From the NCBI GenBank assembly GCA_003508835.1, contig PUFA01000312.1, positions 1-64,000 on the forward strand: a stretch of 64,000 nt of DNA. The letters are read 5' to 3'. Made by a program: the position numbers and the translations under genes. Position 1 is the stretch's first letter; every line of letters begins with the position of its first letter. The notes beneath the pieces are model-generated. The model did not search any database and was not told the DNA's origin. It worked only from the letters and a program-made list of their open reading frames with translations. Positions 45,666-58,700 of the stretch are shown piece after piece. This DNA is from Eonycteris spelaea. Lineage: Eukaryota > Chordata > Mammalia > Chiroptera > Pteropodidae.

Positions 45666-46880
45666 TAGGACTCTCTTTCAATCTTCCTCTGTCCCTCTGC
45701 CCAGTCTTCCTCAGTCTCTGTGTCTCTATCTCTCCCTCTGTGACGCTCTCTGTCTCTTACCCTGTGTCTCAGTCTCTCGCCAGCACTCTGCCTTTCTTTA
45801 CCTGTTCTTCTCCATGCTGGTCTTTTGGCGTCCGTAAAACAGAACAGCAAAAAGTCAGCGCAAATTCAAGCAAAAGGGTCTTGACCATAGTCACTCAACA
45901 GACCCATCTCAACACACGAATGCACAGGACAGTGACACCCATGCAGAGACAGATGCACACGAGATGGCTATGTAGGGACATGCCTCTCTCCACCCTCACT
46001 TCCTCTCGCTCTGAGGATATTTAAATTTTTGTTCGTGGGTGAGAAGGAACGGCGGCCGACCTCCCACCTCCGGTGTGGGCCGGGAGCTGTCCGCGGTGCT
46101 GAAACACTGCAGCGAGAAGCAGGGTCTCTTAATACATACATACACACAGACAGCTCCCAGCAAGATGATGCGTTGACAGGGTGATACACACACCTCCGAC
46201 GCTTGCTCACTCGCAGACACGCCATGATCTACTGACACGCAGTGACTGACACATAGTGACAGGCATGCCCTTAGGAGACCCAGAAGAAGGAGAAACCCAA
46301 CCGGATGGGGACAGCAAGAGGGACTCGAGCTACACAAGGGGAGGACTTCCTGAGATCAAAGGAGGTAGCCTTTCTCCCCAGGCTGACATCCTGTCACCTT
46401 CACGCCTGTCGTCTAAGCTCCATGGAAACTCTGCTCTCCGGCTCCTGGGGGCCTCTGATCTCGGACCCAGTCTCTTCATCATTCTGTCCCCTTTGCCTCT
46501 CGCTGACCTAAACTCTCTTAGCATCACAAGGACCTCGCCTTCCCAAAGTCCCACTGAGTGTCTCTCAGTGAGAAGAATGTCTCCCTGTATCTCCCCTGCA
46601 TCTATCTCCCTTTCCGTCTCCCTCCATCTCAGTTCCTGTCTCTCTCTTCTCCCCTTCTCTCTCTGTCTGTCTCCCGCTTTTCCTTTCCCTTCGTCTCTGT
46701 CTCTAAGTTTCTATCTTTCCATGTTTCTGCCTTTCTCATGCTCTCTCTCCTTCTGTCTCTGTTTCTCTCTGGCTTTGTACCTTCCTATCTCTCTCTCTTT
46801 CTCTGGGTCTCCTCTGTTTCGGGGTGCCTGTCTCTCTGTCTCTCTCTCTCTCTCCTGTCTCTGTCTCTCTCTCTCTCTCT

Positions 46881-46938
<58 letters not shown>

Positions 46939-49900
46939 TCTCTCTGCTTGCATTCTCTCCCCACCGCCCCATCTCCAGGCGCCTCTGTCTCTGTGTTGAT
47001 CCTGCCTGGGGCCGCCCTTCCAGCCCTGCTACTTCCAAGCACCTCTAATTAGCGCCTGCCCGTCAGAGGAAGGATGTGTTTCCCTAAACGCTAATTAGCC
47101 TCCTGTTCTCGTCTCCTCGAGCCACAGCTGGAAGCTTGGATGGGGGGGGGCGACAGAGGGTGTCCCAGCTTGGGGAAGCCGTGTGGGGGAGGAGAGGCCT
47201 GTGGGGTCGCAGCGGCAGCAGCAGCAGCAGGCTACAGGAAGGACCCAACGAGCAAGAAGCCAGCTCTCCCCGTGTTCTCCTCGCCTTTTAGGTGTGACAG
47301 ATGGGACCTCGAAAGGCACCCTCAGCCCCCAAACCGAGTGCTCAACCCAAGCCAGACAGAGAGTGAGATGGAAAGGTATAGAGAGTCCATGACTGAACTA
47401 TAACCCAGTTAGAGGGCTAGATACTGGGGACAGAGATCTAGAGACTAACAGAGACCCAGAGGGGGACCGCTGGGGGCGAGAGACACGAACGAGAGATGGA
47501 GAGACAGCGAGAGCAGTGAGAAGCTGCGCGTAGAGGCCGAGGCTCAGAGGCTGGGGGAAGGCGGGGGGGGGGGGGAAGGGAGCGCGGTGGGGGATCTGCT
47601 TGGTGGGAGGAGCGTGGGCGGCCGGAGGATGGAGACAGACGGGCCTGCGGGGGCGGCAGGGAACGGGCAAAGGGAGGAGGCACCCGCTGCTTCCCAGGCA
47701 GGCGGGTGGGGGAGGTGAGGCTGCAGGCACACACGGGCGAGACTCGGGCATCTGTGTAAGGGGGTGGCCGGATATCTGGGCATGAAACAGCCCTGCCTCT
47801 GTGTTTCAGCTCGCGTGTCTGTGACTTTGTATGTCTGTATGTGCCAGTGTATGAGTTGGTTGTGTCTCTGTGTCTACGAGTATGCCTGGGTATTCAGCTC
47901 AGCTCCCTCAGGCCCCAACTCGCCTTCCCAAATCCCACCTCCGTTTCCTTGGGACCTGCTGCCACCTCCTCAAGCCCCCATATTCCTACTCGGTCTTTTC
48001 CCAAAGCGTCACCCACACCCCCCTTAGACCCATTTCCCCAGGTTCTACCTCCTACCCACAAGCTCCACCCTTCCCCCAGTTCAGCCTACCAGGCCCCGCC
48101 CCATCTCCTTAGGCCCCTCCTTCTTCCGCTGTCTTCCTCCATTTCCTTGTGTCCCCACCCAGCCCCACCCACCGCCTTAGGCCCCGCTCCTTCCCCATTC
48201 CACATACTCACCCTCCATTCCCACCTTGACTGGACCCTCCCCTCATCTCCACTGGGCCTTCCGCTTCAGGCCACACTCCATCCCCACTAGCTACCAGTTG
48301 AGCCTTCCACACATCTCTCCCCAGGCTCCCCTCGCTTCACCAGGCCTTGCTCCTGCGGCCCGGCCCTCCTCTTCCCCAAGCATTCAAATTTTCCCAGGCT
48401 CTTCCCACGTCCCTTCCTATCACCTTGGCCACGCCCCGTCACTCCTCCTTCCTCCCCTTGGTCCCGCCCCCTCTGGCCATCCCAGGCCTTTCGATTGCAC
48501 GGGCGTGGACCCACCCAGGCCCCACCCATTGGAAGCCACACCCACCAACAAGGTCCAGCCCCTCGCGCCAGCCCCGCCCCGTCGCCCGGGCCGCTGGCCG
48601 ACGCGCTCACATGGTCTCGTCGTCGCCGAACTCGAGCTCGCCGCACGCGTCCTCGTAGTGCACGCCGCCGCCGCGCGCCGTGCCGTCCACCGTGCGGTAG
48701 GGGAGACGCACAGTGCCGCGCGCGCCCGAGCTGCGCACGACGCGCACGTCCACGGTTCCCATGCACTCGCTCACGTGCAGCAGGCGGTCCTGGAAGGAGA
48801 AGATGCCCGCGTGGTCGTCGTCCAGGATGGTGACGGTGGCCAGCAGCGGCGCCACCAGCCGCCCCTTGGGCCGCCCGCCGCCGTCAGGCTCGAACATGCC
48901 CTGCGCGTCGCCCACGCGCAGGTTCAGCAGCCGCACGAAGAAGTGCTCGTCCTCCTCGAAAATGTCGTCGTCGATGATGCCGATGCGCAGCTCCTTCTGT
49001 GTCTCGCCTGGCTTGAACACCAGCGTGCCCTCGCTGCAGTGGAGGACCGGGAGAGAAAGGGGCGAAGGGCGTGCGGTCAACAGCCGAGGGAGGGGGCGGC
49101 GCCACGCGACGACACGCAAGCGAGAGAGTGGACAGGCATTAAACAAATAATATCGAGGGGGAATCAGGGTGGGCTTCCTGGAGGAGGGGTGCAGGAGAGG
49201 GAAAGAGACAGATTTGGTCCCTCCTCCCCCACACCCCCATGGAACCCACGAGTATTATAAGGGCCAGTATTATACAGATAATGATGACGGTAAGATCAGG
49301 GCGGGCTCCTGGGGGAGGCTTTGGTAGGCAGCAGTGCTCCAGGCAGAGGCAAGGTCCCAGGGTGGAGAGGGTTCCACAGCCACACTTATGAAACCTCAGT
49401 GTGCACATGAATCCTCTTGTGAAAATGTGAAAATGCAGATTCTGGTTCGGTAGCTCCAAGTTTCAAGACTCTGCATTTCTAACCAGCTCCCAAGGAATGC
49501 AGATGGTCCTGGGACGTGGACCACACTTAGAGTGGATGTGATTCAGGGCCCGGAACTGGCCTCGTCATGCTTCTTATAAACCTTCCCAGGTAGCCCTGGC
49601 AGAAAGACCACACTCCTTAACTTGGCATTCATTCATTCACTCAACCCTGGACACCTGCTTCGGGCCCTGTGCTGGGTAGTGCTGGGAACACAGCGGTGAA
49701 CAGCCTCTGTCTTCACGGGGCTCACATCCCCATGACAGAGCCATATCTCAGTGACAATGACACATTTAATGATTTAATTACAGTCGGCTCATTTGACAAA
49801 TATTTATTAAGCACCTGCTGTGTGCCAGGCACTGTTCTTAGTGTTGGGGAAACAGCAGTAGAACCAGATCAGAGAAAAATTCTTGTCTTGGTGCAGCTTC

Positions 49901-52900
49901 TGTTCTAGGGCAGGAGGTGAATAATAAACAAACATGTGATGCCAGGTGGTGATAGCGTTATGGAGGAAAATATAGGAGGAGGGTAGAGAGTAAGGAGAGG
50001 GCACTGTGTTAGGGCAGTCAGGGAAAGCTGGTCTGAGCAGGTGACATTTGAGCAGAGACCTGAGCAAGGGAGCCATGTGGGGGATATCTGGAGATATCCA
50101 GATAGAAGCGTATTCCTGGTCAAGGGAAGAGCCAGTGCAAATGTCCTAAGGTAGGAAAGGGTTTGGAGTGTTTGAAGATCAGCAGAGAGGCCAGTGTGGC
50201 TGCAGAGGATGGGAAATAACATCACATAGGGAACAGGAGCAGATGTCACAGGCCTTGGTGGGCTACAGTGAGGACTTAGGCAATTACTCCAAGTGAGACA
50301 GGAACCATGGGAGGCCTCTGAGCAGAGGAAGCACGTGAGCTTGGTTAGCTTTAGAAGGGGTTCAGTTGTTAAGTCTCCGAAGCACACATTAGACGCTGTG
50401 TAATGGGGTGGGGGAAGGGATGAGACAATGACATTAGATTACTCAGGGTGAAACTTTGAGGGGACTGGGAATGAGTGGGTTCCTTCTGGCAGGGCCACAG
50501 ACATCGACGTGACTCTTGGATGTTACTGCATCTCGCAAGTCTGTAATTTCTCTTCCCGACCCCTGCCACTATGTACATCAAGTGCTTGGCACGGGTTCTG
50601 AAATGTGCTATATGATTCGATAAGTGCTCACTATTATTACTATTAATACTTTCATAAGAAAGAGGTCCTGGGCTCCCAGGACATCATCGGTAAGGGGACA
50701 AGTGGGCGTCGCGGGCCTCCTGTGCACTGAGGACACAGCATCACTTCCGTGGGTTCCCGCCCAGAGTGCATCGCCTGATCTAATTGTAAGGAAATGTTAG
50801 ACAAACCCAAGCTGAGGGTCACTCTAGTAACTGGCCCATAATCTTCAGAAGTGCCAGGGTCACGCAAGTCGCGGGAAGGCAGAGGGACTGGTCCAGACTG
50901 AGGGAGACTAAAGAACATAACAACCAACTGCAGTGTGGTTCCGGATAAGAGAGAGAGGGAGTGAAAACACAGCCATAAAGAACGTTACAGGGACAAATGG
51001 GGAAATGCAAAAGTGGATGGCAGATAGGGTAATAATACTGACTTAGTATTACATTTCCTGAGTGTGATGATCGCTTGTGATTATGTAGGAGAATGTCATT
51101 CTTTTTGGCAGATGCGTGTTCAGTATCTATCGGTGAAGAGCCATGCTTTCTGTAACTCACTCATATAATGCCACGATTATTAATATTTACATATTAAAGT
51201 GACAGCGAATGCAATCAGGACAAACTATGGACAGTTCATGAATCTGGGTGAACTTATACGAGGGTTTGCCAAACTCCTTTTCTAGCCCTTCTGTAGGTGT
51301 GAAGTTTTCCAAAATGAAAAGCTGGGGACAAAAAGAACATGAGGGTTTCAGAAACCTAGTACCAGAATCATAGACGGCTAGATTCACAGGACTCGTGTCC
51401 CAAAATGCACACTCCAAGATGATGAAAACCTTCGAACCATCAATCAGAGACTGGTTGAGGTACAGATTAGAATACCAAAATGTGGCAATCCTAGATTCTT
51501 AGAACCTCAGACCCTTAGTGCGTTAGGATTACAGTGGCTTACATCTCAGAATCTTGGGAGAACTGTGCTGTTTGAGGGCTTCAGAGATCACATTTAATTA
51601 GGAGAAACTGAGGCTCATAGGACCACCCTAGCCCATGTGATACCTGTGGACAAATTAGAAAAAAGCTTCCCTTCTTCAAGACACTTTATTTCCATGAATC
51701 AGAAAACTATCATGATAGACATGCGCTACTATCTACCATGTGACGAGAGCGCTTCCTTAGATGTGTTCTTATGCAGTGCACAACCTTGTCAACTGTACGT
51801 GACAACCCCACCCACCTAGACTGAGGCAGAAACTCGCCCAAGGAACAGGGTCCAGGGTTAAGCTTGGACTGGAGCCCAGTCGTCACCCCTCCCAGTCCTG
51901 GACCTAAGCTACCTCGATAAGCGATGCCAGCCCCATGAATGTCAACTAGGATGGGGGAGCGGGGATGGGTAGGAGGGTGTCTACTCTCCATCACCAGGCA
52001 GCACTGACTCCTTCACTTCAAGCATCTCCGTCCTAAGGTCATTTGCAGGTAAGGAGGCAGCCTCTGATCCCAGCAGGTAACACCTGTACCCATTTCCCTC
52101 CCCAAAGGCTTCGATGGGGGCAGTGCAGACCAGGGGTGAAGAGCCTGAGTGACAGCAAGCCGCAAGATGGCGAGTGCCTTTTCTTCAGTTAAAGGAGGCC
52201 GGAGGTGTGAGGTGATTGGAGAAGACGGAGGGAGGAGAGCACAGGCAGCCAAAGGGATCCCAGGCCACGGGATGACGAACAGAGACGTGAACAGCTGCGC
52301 CCCACTCAGGAGAAGTCTGGGCAGGCGCAGGTAGGAGCGATGGATGTGTTCGGGCAGACAAGAACCCAGACTGACCGAGCTACAGAGAAGGACCCACAAA
52401 TGTCCGAAGCAGCGGAAAGATACGGATTTGTGATGGGGCAGCGAAGGGAGACTGGGCCACTGTGGGTCTTTGCTGAGGCACAGCAGAACTCAAGATGTGT
52501 GAGACAGAGAGCTCAGCCCCACAGAGAGGAGTGAAAAGGAATGATGCCATCTGCACGATGGCAGAACCAGAGATCTGTGAACGGCTCAGGCCCTGGCTTT
52601 ACTCTAGGGAGAGGAGGAAGGGGGTGTGGCGGACGACTTAGTAGGTGGAACCCGTGGAGAGCTCAGCCACCAACAGTCTCCCGTCCTCTGCTTTGTTTTT
52701 CTTCGCACTATTCCCTGACAGTTTTATGTATTCATCACATACTTCCGAACATCCTTTCCACAAGGACGTTGGCTCAGTGTGGGCAGGGACTTTATGGATG
52801 TCATTCCCTGCTGGTCTCCACTGCCCAGATCTGTTTCCGACACAAAGTAGACACGTGATAAGTGTCGTAGGAAACTGTAGGAGACTTGCACATCAGTTAA

Positions 52901-55673
52901 CAAACTATACCGTAAAGCTCTGATTCTAGAAAGAGTGTGGTATGGACAGAAGAATGCATAGCTGAAGAGTTTTGTGGCCACGTGAGGATAGAGCAGTTAT
53001 TTATCTTGTTTACCGTTCTGTGTTGAGGCCTTAAAAAAAAAGCATCCGGCACACAGTAGGTGCTCTGTAGGCATTCCTGAATGAGGGAAGATCACAGGTC
53101 TCTGCTCAGAGAAGGGCGAGGAGACGGAATGATGCAGTGAGACACGGTCCAGTGCAAACAGTGAGTTGCTTTATGGCAGAGCCAAAACCCGGGACAATTT
53201 GGGCATCATCTCTTTCTTCTAACCCTACTTAATTTTCCCACATAGCGCTTACATCCTCCGATGGTTTTATATGTTTAATAGTGTTCGGCCCGACTGTCAT
53301 CAGAGGGTAGGATCGTTAGCTGTCTTCTTCATCACGGTATGCCCCTGGCATACAGCTGGGGCTCAGTAAACATTTTTACTTTAGTGCTGGTGTGTGGGGG
53401 GGAGGGGCACCTGTTCTACCAGGTAATGATACATTATAATGGAGCTATACTATTAACCAGGTGTGGTGTCAGGCACAAGGACTCATGGACAGATAATGGG
53501 AGGGGCAGCTAGTGGACAGTGACAGCCGTCCTGTCTTGCCCAGCAGTGTGTGCCAAATGCTTGGAGCAGTGGCTGGTACGAAGTAGGCTCAAGAGTGAAT
53601 GTATGCATGAAGGAACAAACGAAGGAAGGAAGGAAGGAAGGAAGGAAGGAGGAGGGAGGGAGGGAGGGAGGGAAGGAAGGAAAAGGAAGGAAGGAAGAGG
53701 AAGGAAGGAAGAAGGGGAAGGAAGGAAGGAAGGAAGGAGGGAGGGAGGGAGGAAGGAAGGAATGCAGGTCTGCCCACAGCGGGGTAAAGATGCGCACAGC
53801 GCACAGCAGGAGGTAACCAGGAGACCCGTGAGCCCGGGGCTGCGGGGTGGGGGGGCCGTCCGACCTGCGACCCGCCCGGAGCCCCGCGCGGGACCCACCT
53901 GTACTCGTAGTCGGAGCCGGCCTTGGCCGAGCCGTCCTCCGTGCGGTAGTCCACGTAGAAGGTGCTGTTGCCCTCGCCGCCCTCGCACGTGACAGACAGC
54001 AGCACGGAGCCGCAGTTCTCCAGGCAGTGGTACAGGCTGGGCTCGAAGAAGATGTGGCTGGCGCCGTCGTCCTCGTCCTCGGCGGGGCCGTCGGCCGGGC
54101 CGGCGCGGCGCGACGCGTCCGCCGCGTGTCGCCGCAGCACGTTGCCCGCGCCGGTCATCAGCCGCGTGGCCTGGATGCGGTAGAAGGCGCGGCTCTTCTG
54201 CTGGTGCAGCAGCGCGTAGTAGTTGGCGATGCCCACCAGCTGCTCCAGGTCCTTGTCGGGGTGCTTCTGCTTGAGGTCCTTGAGGATCTGGATGACCTCG
54301 CGGCGGCTGGCGTCCAGCTCGCGGGCCTCGGAGGGGCCCGGGCCCAGGCCGCCCAGCTCCCCGGGGCCTCGGCGCCCACGAACGTGCCGTCCAGCTCGAT
54401 GCTCTTGGGGGGGTCGCCCTCGGCGCCGATGATGATGCCGCTGCGCGGGTCGGTGCGGTAGCGCTTGTACACGTACTTGTAGAAGAGCAGCCGCTTGTCG
54501 GCCATCCAGGCGAACACCACGCACACCGGGAAGAAGACGAGCGTCAGCAGCGCCTCCCACACCTGCGGGCGGGCGGCGGCGGGGTCAGGGCCGCCAGGGG
54601 GCGCGCTCGCGGGCGCCCTGTCCCCAGCCCGCGCCCCTCCGTGCGCGGCCCGCGTCCCTCTCCCGCCTCCGGCCCTCTCCTCGGTCCTCTCCTCGGCCCT
54701 CCGTCTTTCGCTCTTGTCTCTCGTCTCGTCTCCGGTCGTCTCTGCCCCTCACTGTTTCTCTCTGTCTCCCTTTACCCCACCCCCATCCCTCTCTCTCTGT
54801 CTCTCTTGGGCTCTGTCCATCTCCGTCTGTCCCCATCTAGGTCTTCGTCCCTCTCCCTGCCTCTGTCTCATCTCATTCTTTGTGTCACTTGGTTTTTATC
54901 TTTCCTCCTGTCTCGTCCTTTCTTGTTGCCTCTTGTGGACCTGTCTCCACGTCCTTTTATATACTCTGTAGATACCTATCTCCTTCCCTTGTGAGATTCT
55001 TCGAAGATTTTTTCTCTCTCAATCTCTCTCTCCCCCTCCTCTCTCTCTCTTTCGTCTCATCCATCCACTTTTTCTCACTCTGAGAACCACGCCCTGCTGC
55101 CCAAGTACCAGGAACCCAGACATCCTCAGCCATCACCAAGGAGACACCCCCCCCTGCAGTCCCAGCTCCCAAAGTGGGGGCACAGCCTGCGTCTTCCTGC
55201 CTCTCTTACCCTCCTTCTCTTTTCTCCCTGCTCCATCTGCCCCCCACCAACTTGGGGCACCTCCACTTCTCCAAACCCCATCCATTGCCCAGTGTCTGAG
55301 CTCTGCCCACCTCCTCCACCAACTCCCTTGATCCCTCCCCACACACACACCCAAAAGTAAACACAACCCTGGCCAGACTGTCCTTCCTTAGCATTTGGCC
55401 CTTAGGGACAGGGCTCTGATTCTAAAAGAGGCACAAGTCTGGCTGTCCTGCAGCTTCGCAAAAGGAGTTCCCATGTTCACGTGCTGCCTCCCGGAGAGAC
55501 AAGGCAATTCTTCCTTCTAGAAGAGGGATACCTAGCCCAGCCTCTTCTCTCTAAAATGGGACATTCCCCAAGACTGAATGAGCGATGCACCCCTGACATG
55601 CAGGACTGTTGGCTCCAGACACATGGAAAATACTCAAAACGTGAAATAATAATAATAATAATAATAATAAATA

Positions 55674-55715
<42 letters not shown>

Positions 55716-58700
55716 GCTAGTGCTATTATCTTGGGCTTAATCAAGGTCCCGGACCCAGTCTGCCCATGGGCTGGCACAGGCCTGGGCACATACAGGGAAC
55801 ATCTGCCAACATTTGACAGTTCATCTTGAAAATATTTGTGAAAAGACTCAATGTTAACCTTCCTAGTTCAAGATAAGGAAGACAAGATTAAAGAGTATTT
55901 ACAATCATCGATCCCGAAAATCTGAGTCTGGTAGGGAAAATATCTGTTCATTTCCAGTTGCCATGACCCCTCGTTGCTGTGTTTACTGATGGCTCAGAGA
56001 AAAGGCAGGACTTGGAAAGAGTAAAACTGTACAAAAGCCGCCAGGCAGGCTTGTGCAAAGCAGCGGAATTTCCTGCACGAGCTGTGTAACGAACACTCGC
56101 CTTGTGTTCACAGAACTGGCCACTGTGTGTGTTGTGGGGGATTTTCTCTTAGTCAGAAGACAATCTCAAACTCCTAAGATTGGCTTTTCCCCCTGCAGGT
56201 AAATAAAAGGTAAATAAAAGGTTATTCTAGCAGATTCACACATCCCTTCCAGGGTGCCCATTGCGAATGGGCGTGTGGATGTGCCCAACTTGGGGAGGGA
56301 GTGAGACACCTTCAGGTCCAGTGGTCAGGGATGTCCCCAAAAGGAGGTGTCAGACATCTGATGTTTATGGGTGGCTTATGAGTTGTTTAGGGTCGCTGCC
56401 GTGATTGGGGAGGGGATAAAGGCCATGGTCTGGTGACATCCAGTGACTCACGGACAGCTCCACACGATACAGAATTGTCTACGTCCCTCCTGCCTTCAGA
56501 GCTCCCGGTGAAAACCCTGCTTATCGTAATCGGAGCCTAGAATGCAACTCTGCCTTATGTCTGTACGAAGTGTTTTCCTGATGGTTTAATATATGATACG
56601 CCAAATATGCTCATTTTTAACCTCATGGCGACCCGATCCTCTGCTGGACTGGTCTCTGATCTTTTTGTCCTTTTAAACCCAAACTTGTTCATTATACGTA
56701 GGTGCCGTATAATGATTTTAGGTAGTAAATACCGAAGCGTTTACACCTATTAGAGATTCCTTTCTTTCATGTCAGGGTTCATAGATTGTACTGACTTTGG
56801 GAAGCCAGTGACATAGGCCAAGTCCATTCATGGGGAGGACATCTCACACTCACTCTGTCCCATGCTCACTGCTCTAAGCCCTTCCACAGGTAGGAATTCA
56901 GTTGATCCCCATGCAACCCCTCTGAAGTCAGCACGGATGACCCCAGATTACAGGTGGGGAAACTGAGGCACAGAGCAGGTAAGGAACTTGCCCCAGGTCA
57001 GACGCTAGAAAGCAGCAGAGGTGGGATTTGAACCCACGCCCCTGGCTCCATGGTCCATGCACCAAATTCTGAGGCAACGAGACCTCTCTCCTATTGCCTG
57101 AGGATTCACATCAGCAAGCAAGGGGGATGTAACGAAACATGTTATAAAAAAGAAGCATTGGGCATGCAGGGTCAAGAACCAATGGTCTAGTCCTACCCCT
57201 TCCATGTTCAAATGTGGAAACGGCCCAGAGAGAGTGTGGGCTTTGCCCAAGGTCACACAGCATTTCCAGAGAAACCCTGGAGCCAGGCGGACCTTCTCAC
57301 GGCACGAGTCCACTGCATCCAGGCAGCACCTTCATCCCAGGCCAGTTCCTTCAGTTATTTCACAAAAATGTCCCATAATGCTGGTCTCTGTGTTACAACC
57401 CCCAAAGGGTTCTCCATGGCTACTTCTCCCCCGAGCTGTGGCATCTTACACCTTCAGTCCCCTGCGTCAGAGCCAGCTCCTTCTCCTCCACCCCTGTCCC
57501 TACCTCACCTCTCGCCCAAAGTGTCTAAAATTTTTTTCACAGTTTAGGTGTAAATCCTTATCGTAGACCATTTTGAAAACCTAAGTCAGGAGAGCATCCC
57601 TTTTAATAGCACCTGGAAACTGTGCGACACGACAGTTGCCTCTGTGCTTTTCCCCGGGGCAGCCAGGAAGCTCAGCGTCACTGTGGGGAGTCAGTCACAG
57701 TACTAGTCTCTCTCCTTCTCTCATCCCTGTCTGCTGGTGCCACCGTCTCCCCTTTCCTCGCTGTGCCTTCTGACCGCCCCCCCTGCCCCCCGCTCTGATA
57801 CCATCTGCAAAGAATTTTTATGCCTCTACTGTTCAGATCTTTCCTGGAAAGAAACCATAACTGGCAAAACCTGATAGATAAAAATGAATAGGTCACACAT
57901 GCATGTGAAGGAATCCTGGGTAGCCTCAAATAAATTATGCACGCGCGTGAATGAATTAGGCAGTCCTGTAAATAAATTATGCAGATGTAGGCAGCAGTCG
58001 TTGACTTGTGGGAAATAAATTAGGCAAATGTTTTAAAAGAAGACTAGGCAGCATGCTGGTTAAGACGCTGGACAAACGAGAGGCAAATAGGTATGTGAAT
58101 GTCAGTATAAATGGCACGGCTGCGGGTCTCGATTTTGTCTCACTATTGGAATAAATTATGCAAAGTGGTCTTTGGTGTGGACTGGGTTTACACCTATGGA
58201 TGTGGGTATAAATTACAGTGAAGTGGCATGAATTATCCTAACATCAGAAGTCAATCATGAATAATTCATGAACGGTGCAAAGCACACGACTGCGTATCTG
58301 GTAAATACAGAGTTAGATTACAAAGACGTGGGCACGTTATCTGTGCATGTCCAGGGATAAATTATGCAAATCGCACCAAGTTACCCCAATCGATTAGCAC
58401 TGTCAGAAAACACAAGGCTGGATTATTTACCCACAGCATGAGTTGTGCAAACAGGGGATGTCTTATTGCAAAAGTGAGAATAAATTATGCAAAAGGCAGG
58501 GAGTGTAGGAAAATGTGAGCATACCTAGCAAATACCTGGCCGGACTGCAGTATGCACTGCACACATCAAAAGGACTCTCTGTTAGCACATGTGTCACCTG
58601 TGAGTTAAAAGCGCCCCTTCTGGAAGGGTCCGTTGGGCAGGTAAGCCCTTTCTTTCCAGGCCTCCAGTGCCATCCAGACACAGCTTGGGAGCAGCCACCG

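Noticed and set aside
48226..49260. 344-codon plus-strand frame opposite SLC8A2 exon 4
   Set aside because: It is the antisense shadow of a GC-rich coding exon; the minus strand carries the conserved CBD sequence and splice sites.
57925..58495. Regular repeats read as a CRISPR array
   Set aside because: Units are 12 bp, diverged and irregularly spaced, and lie in a mammalian intron.
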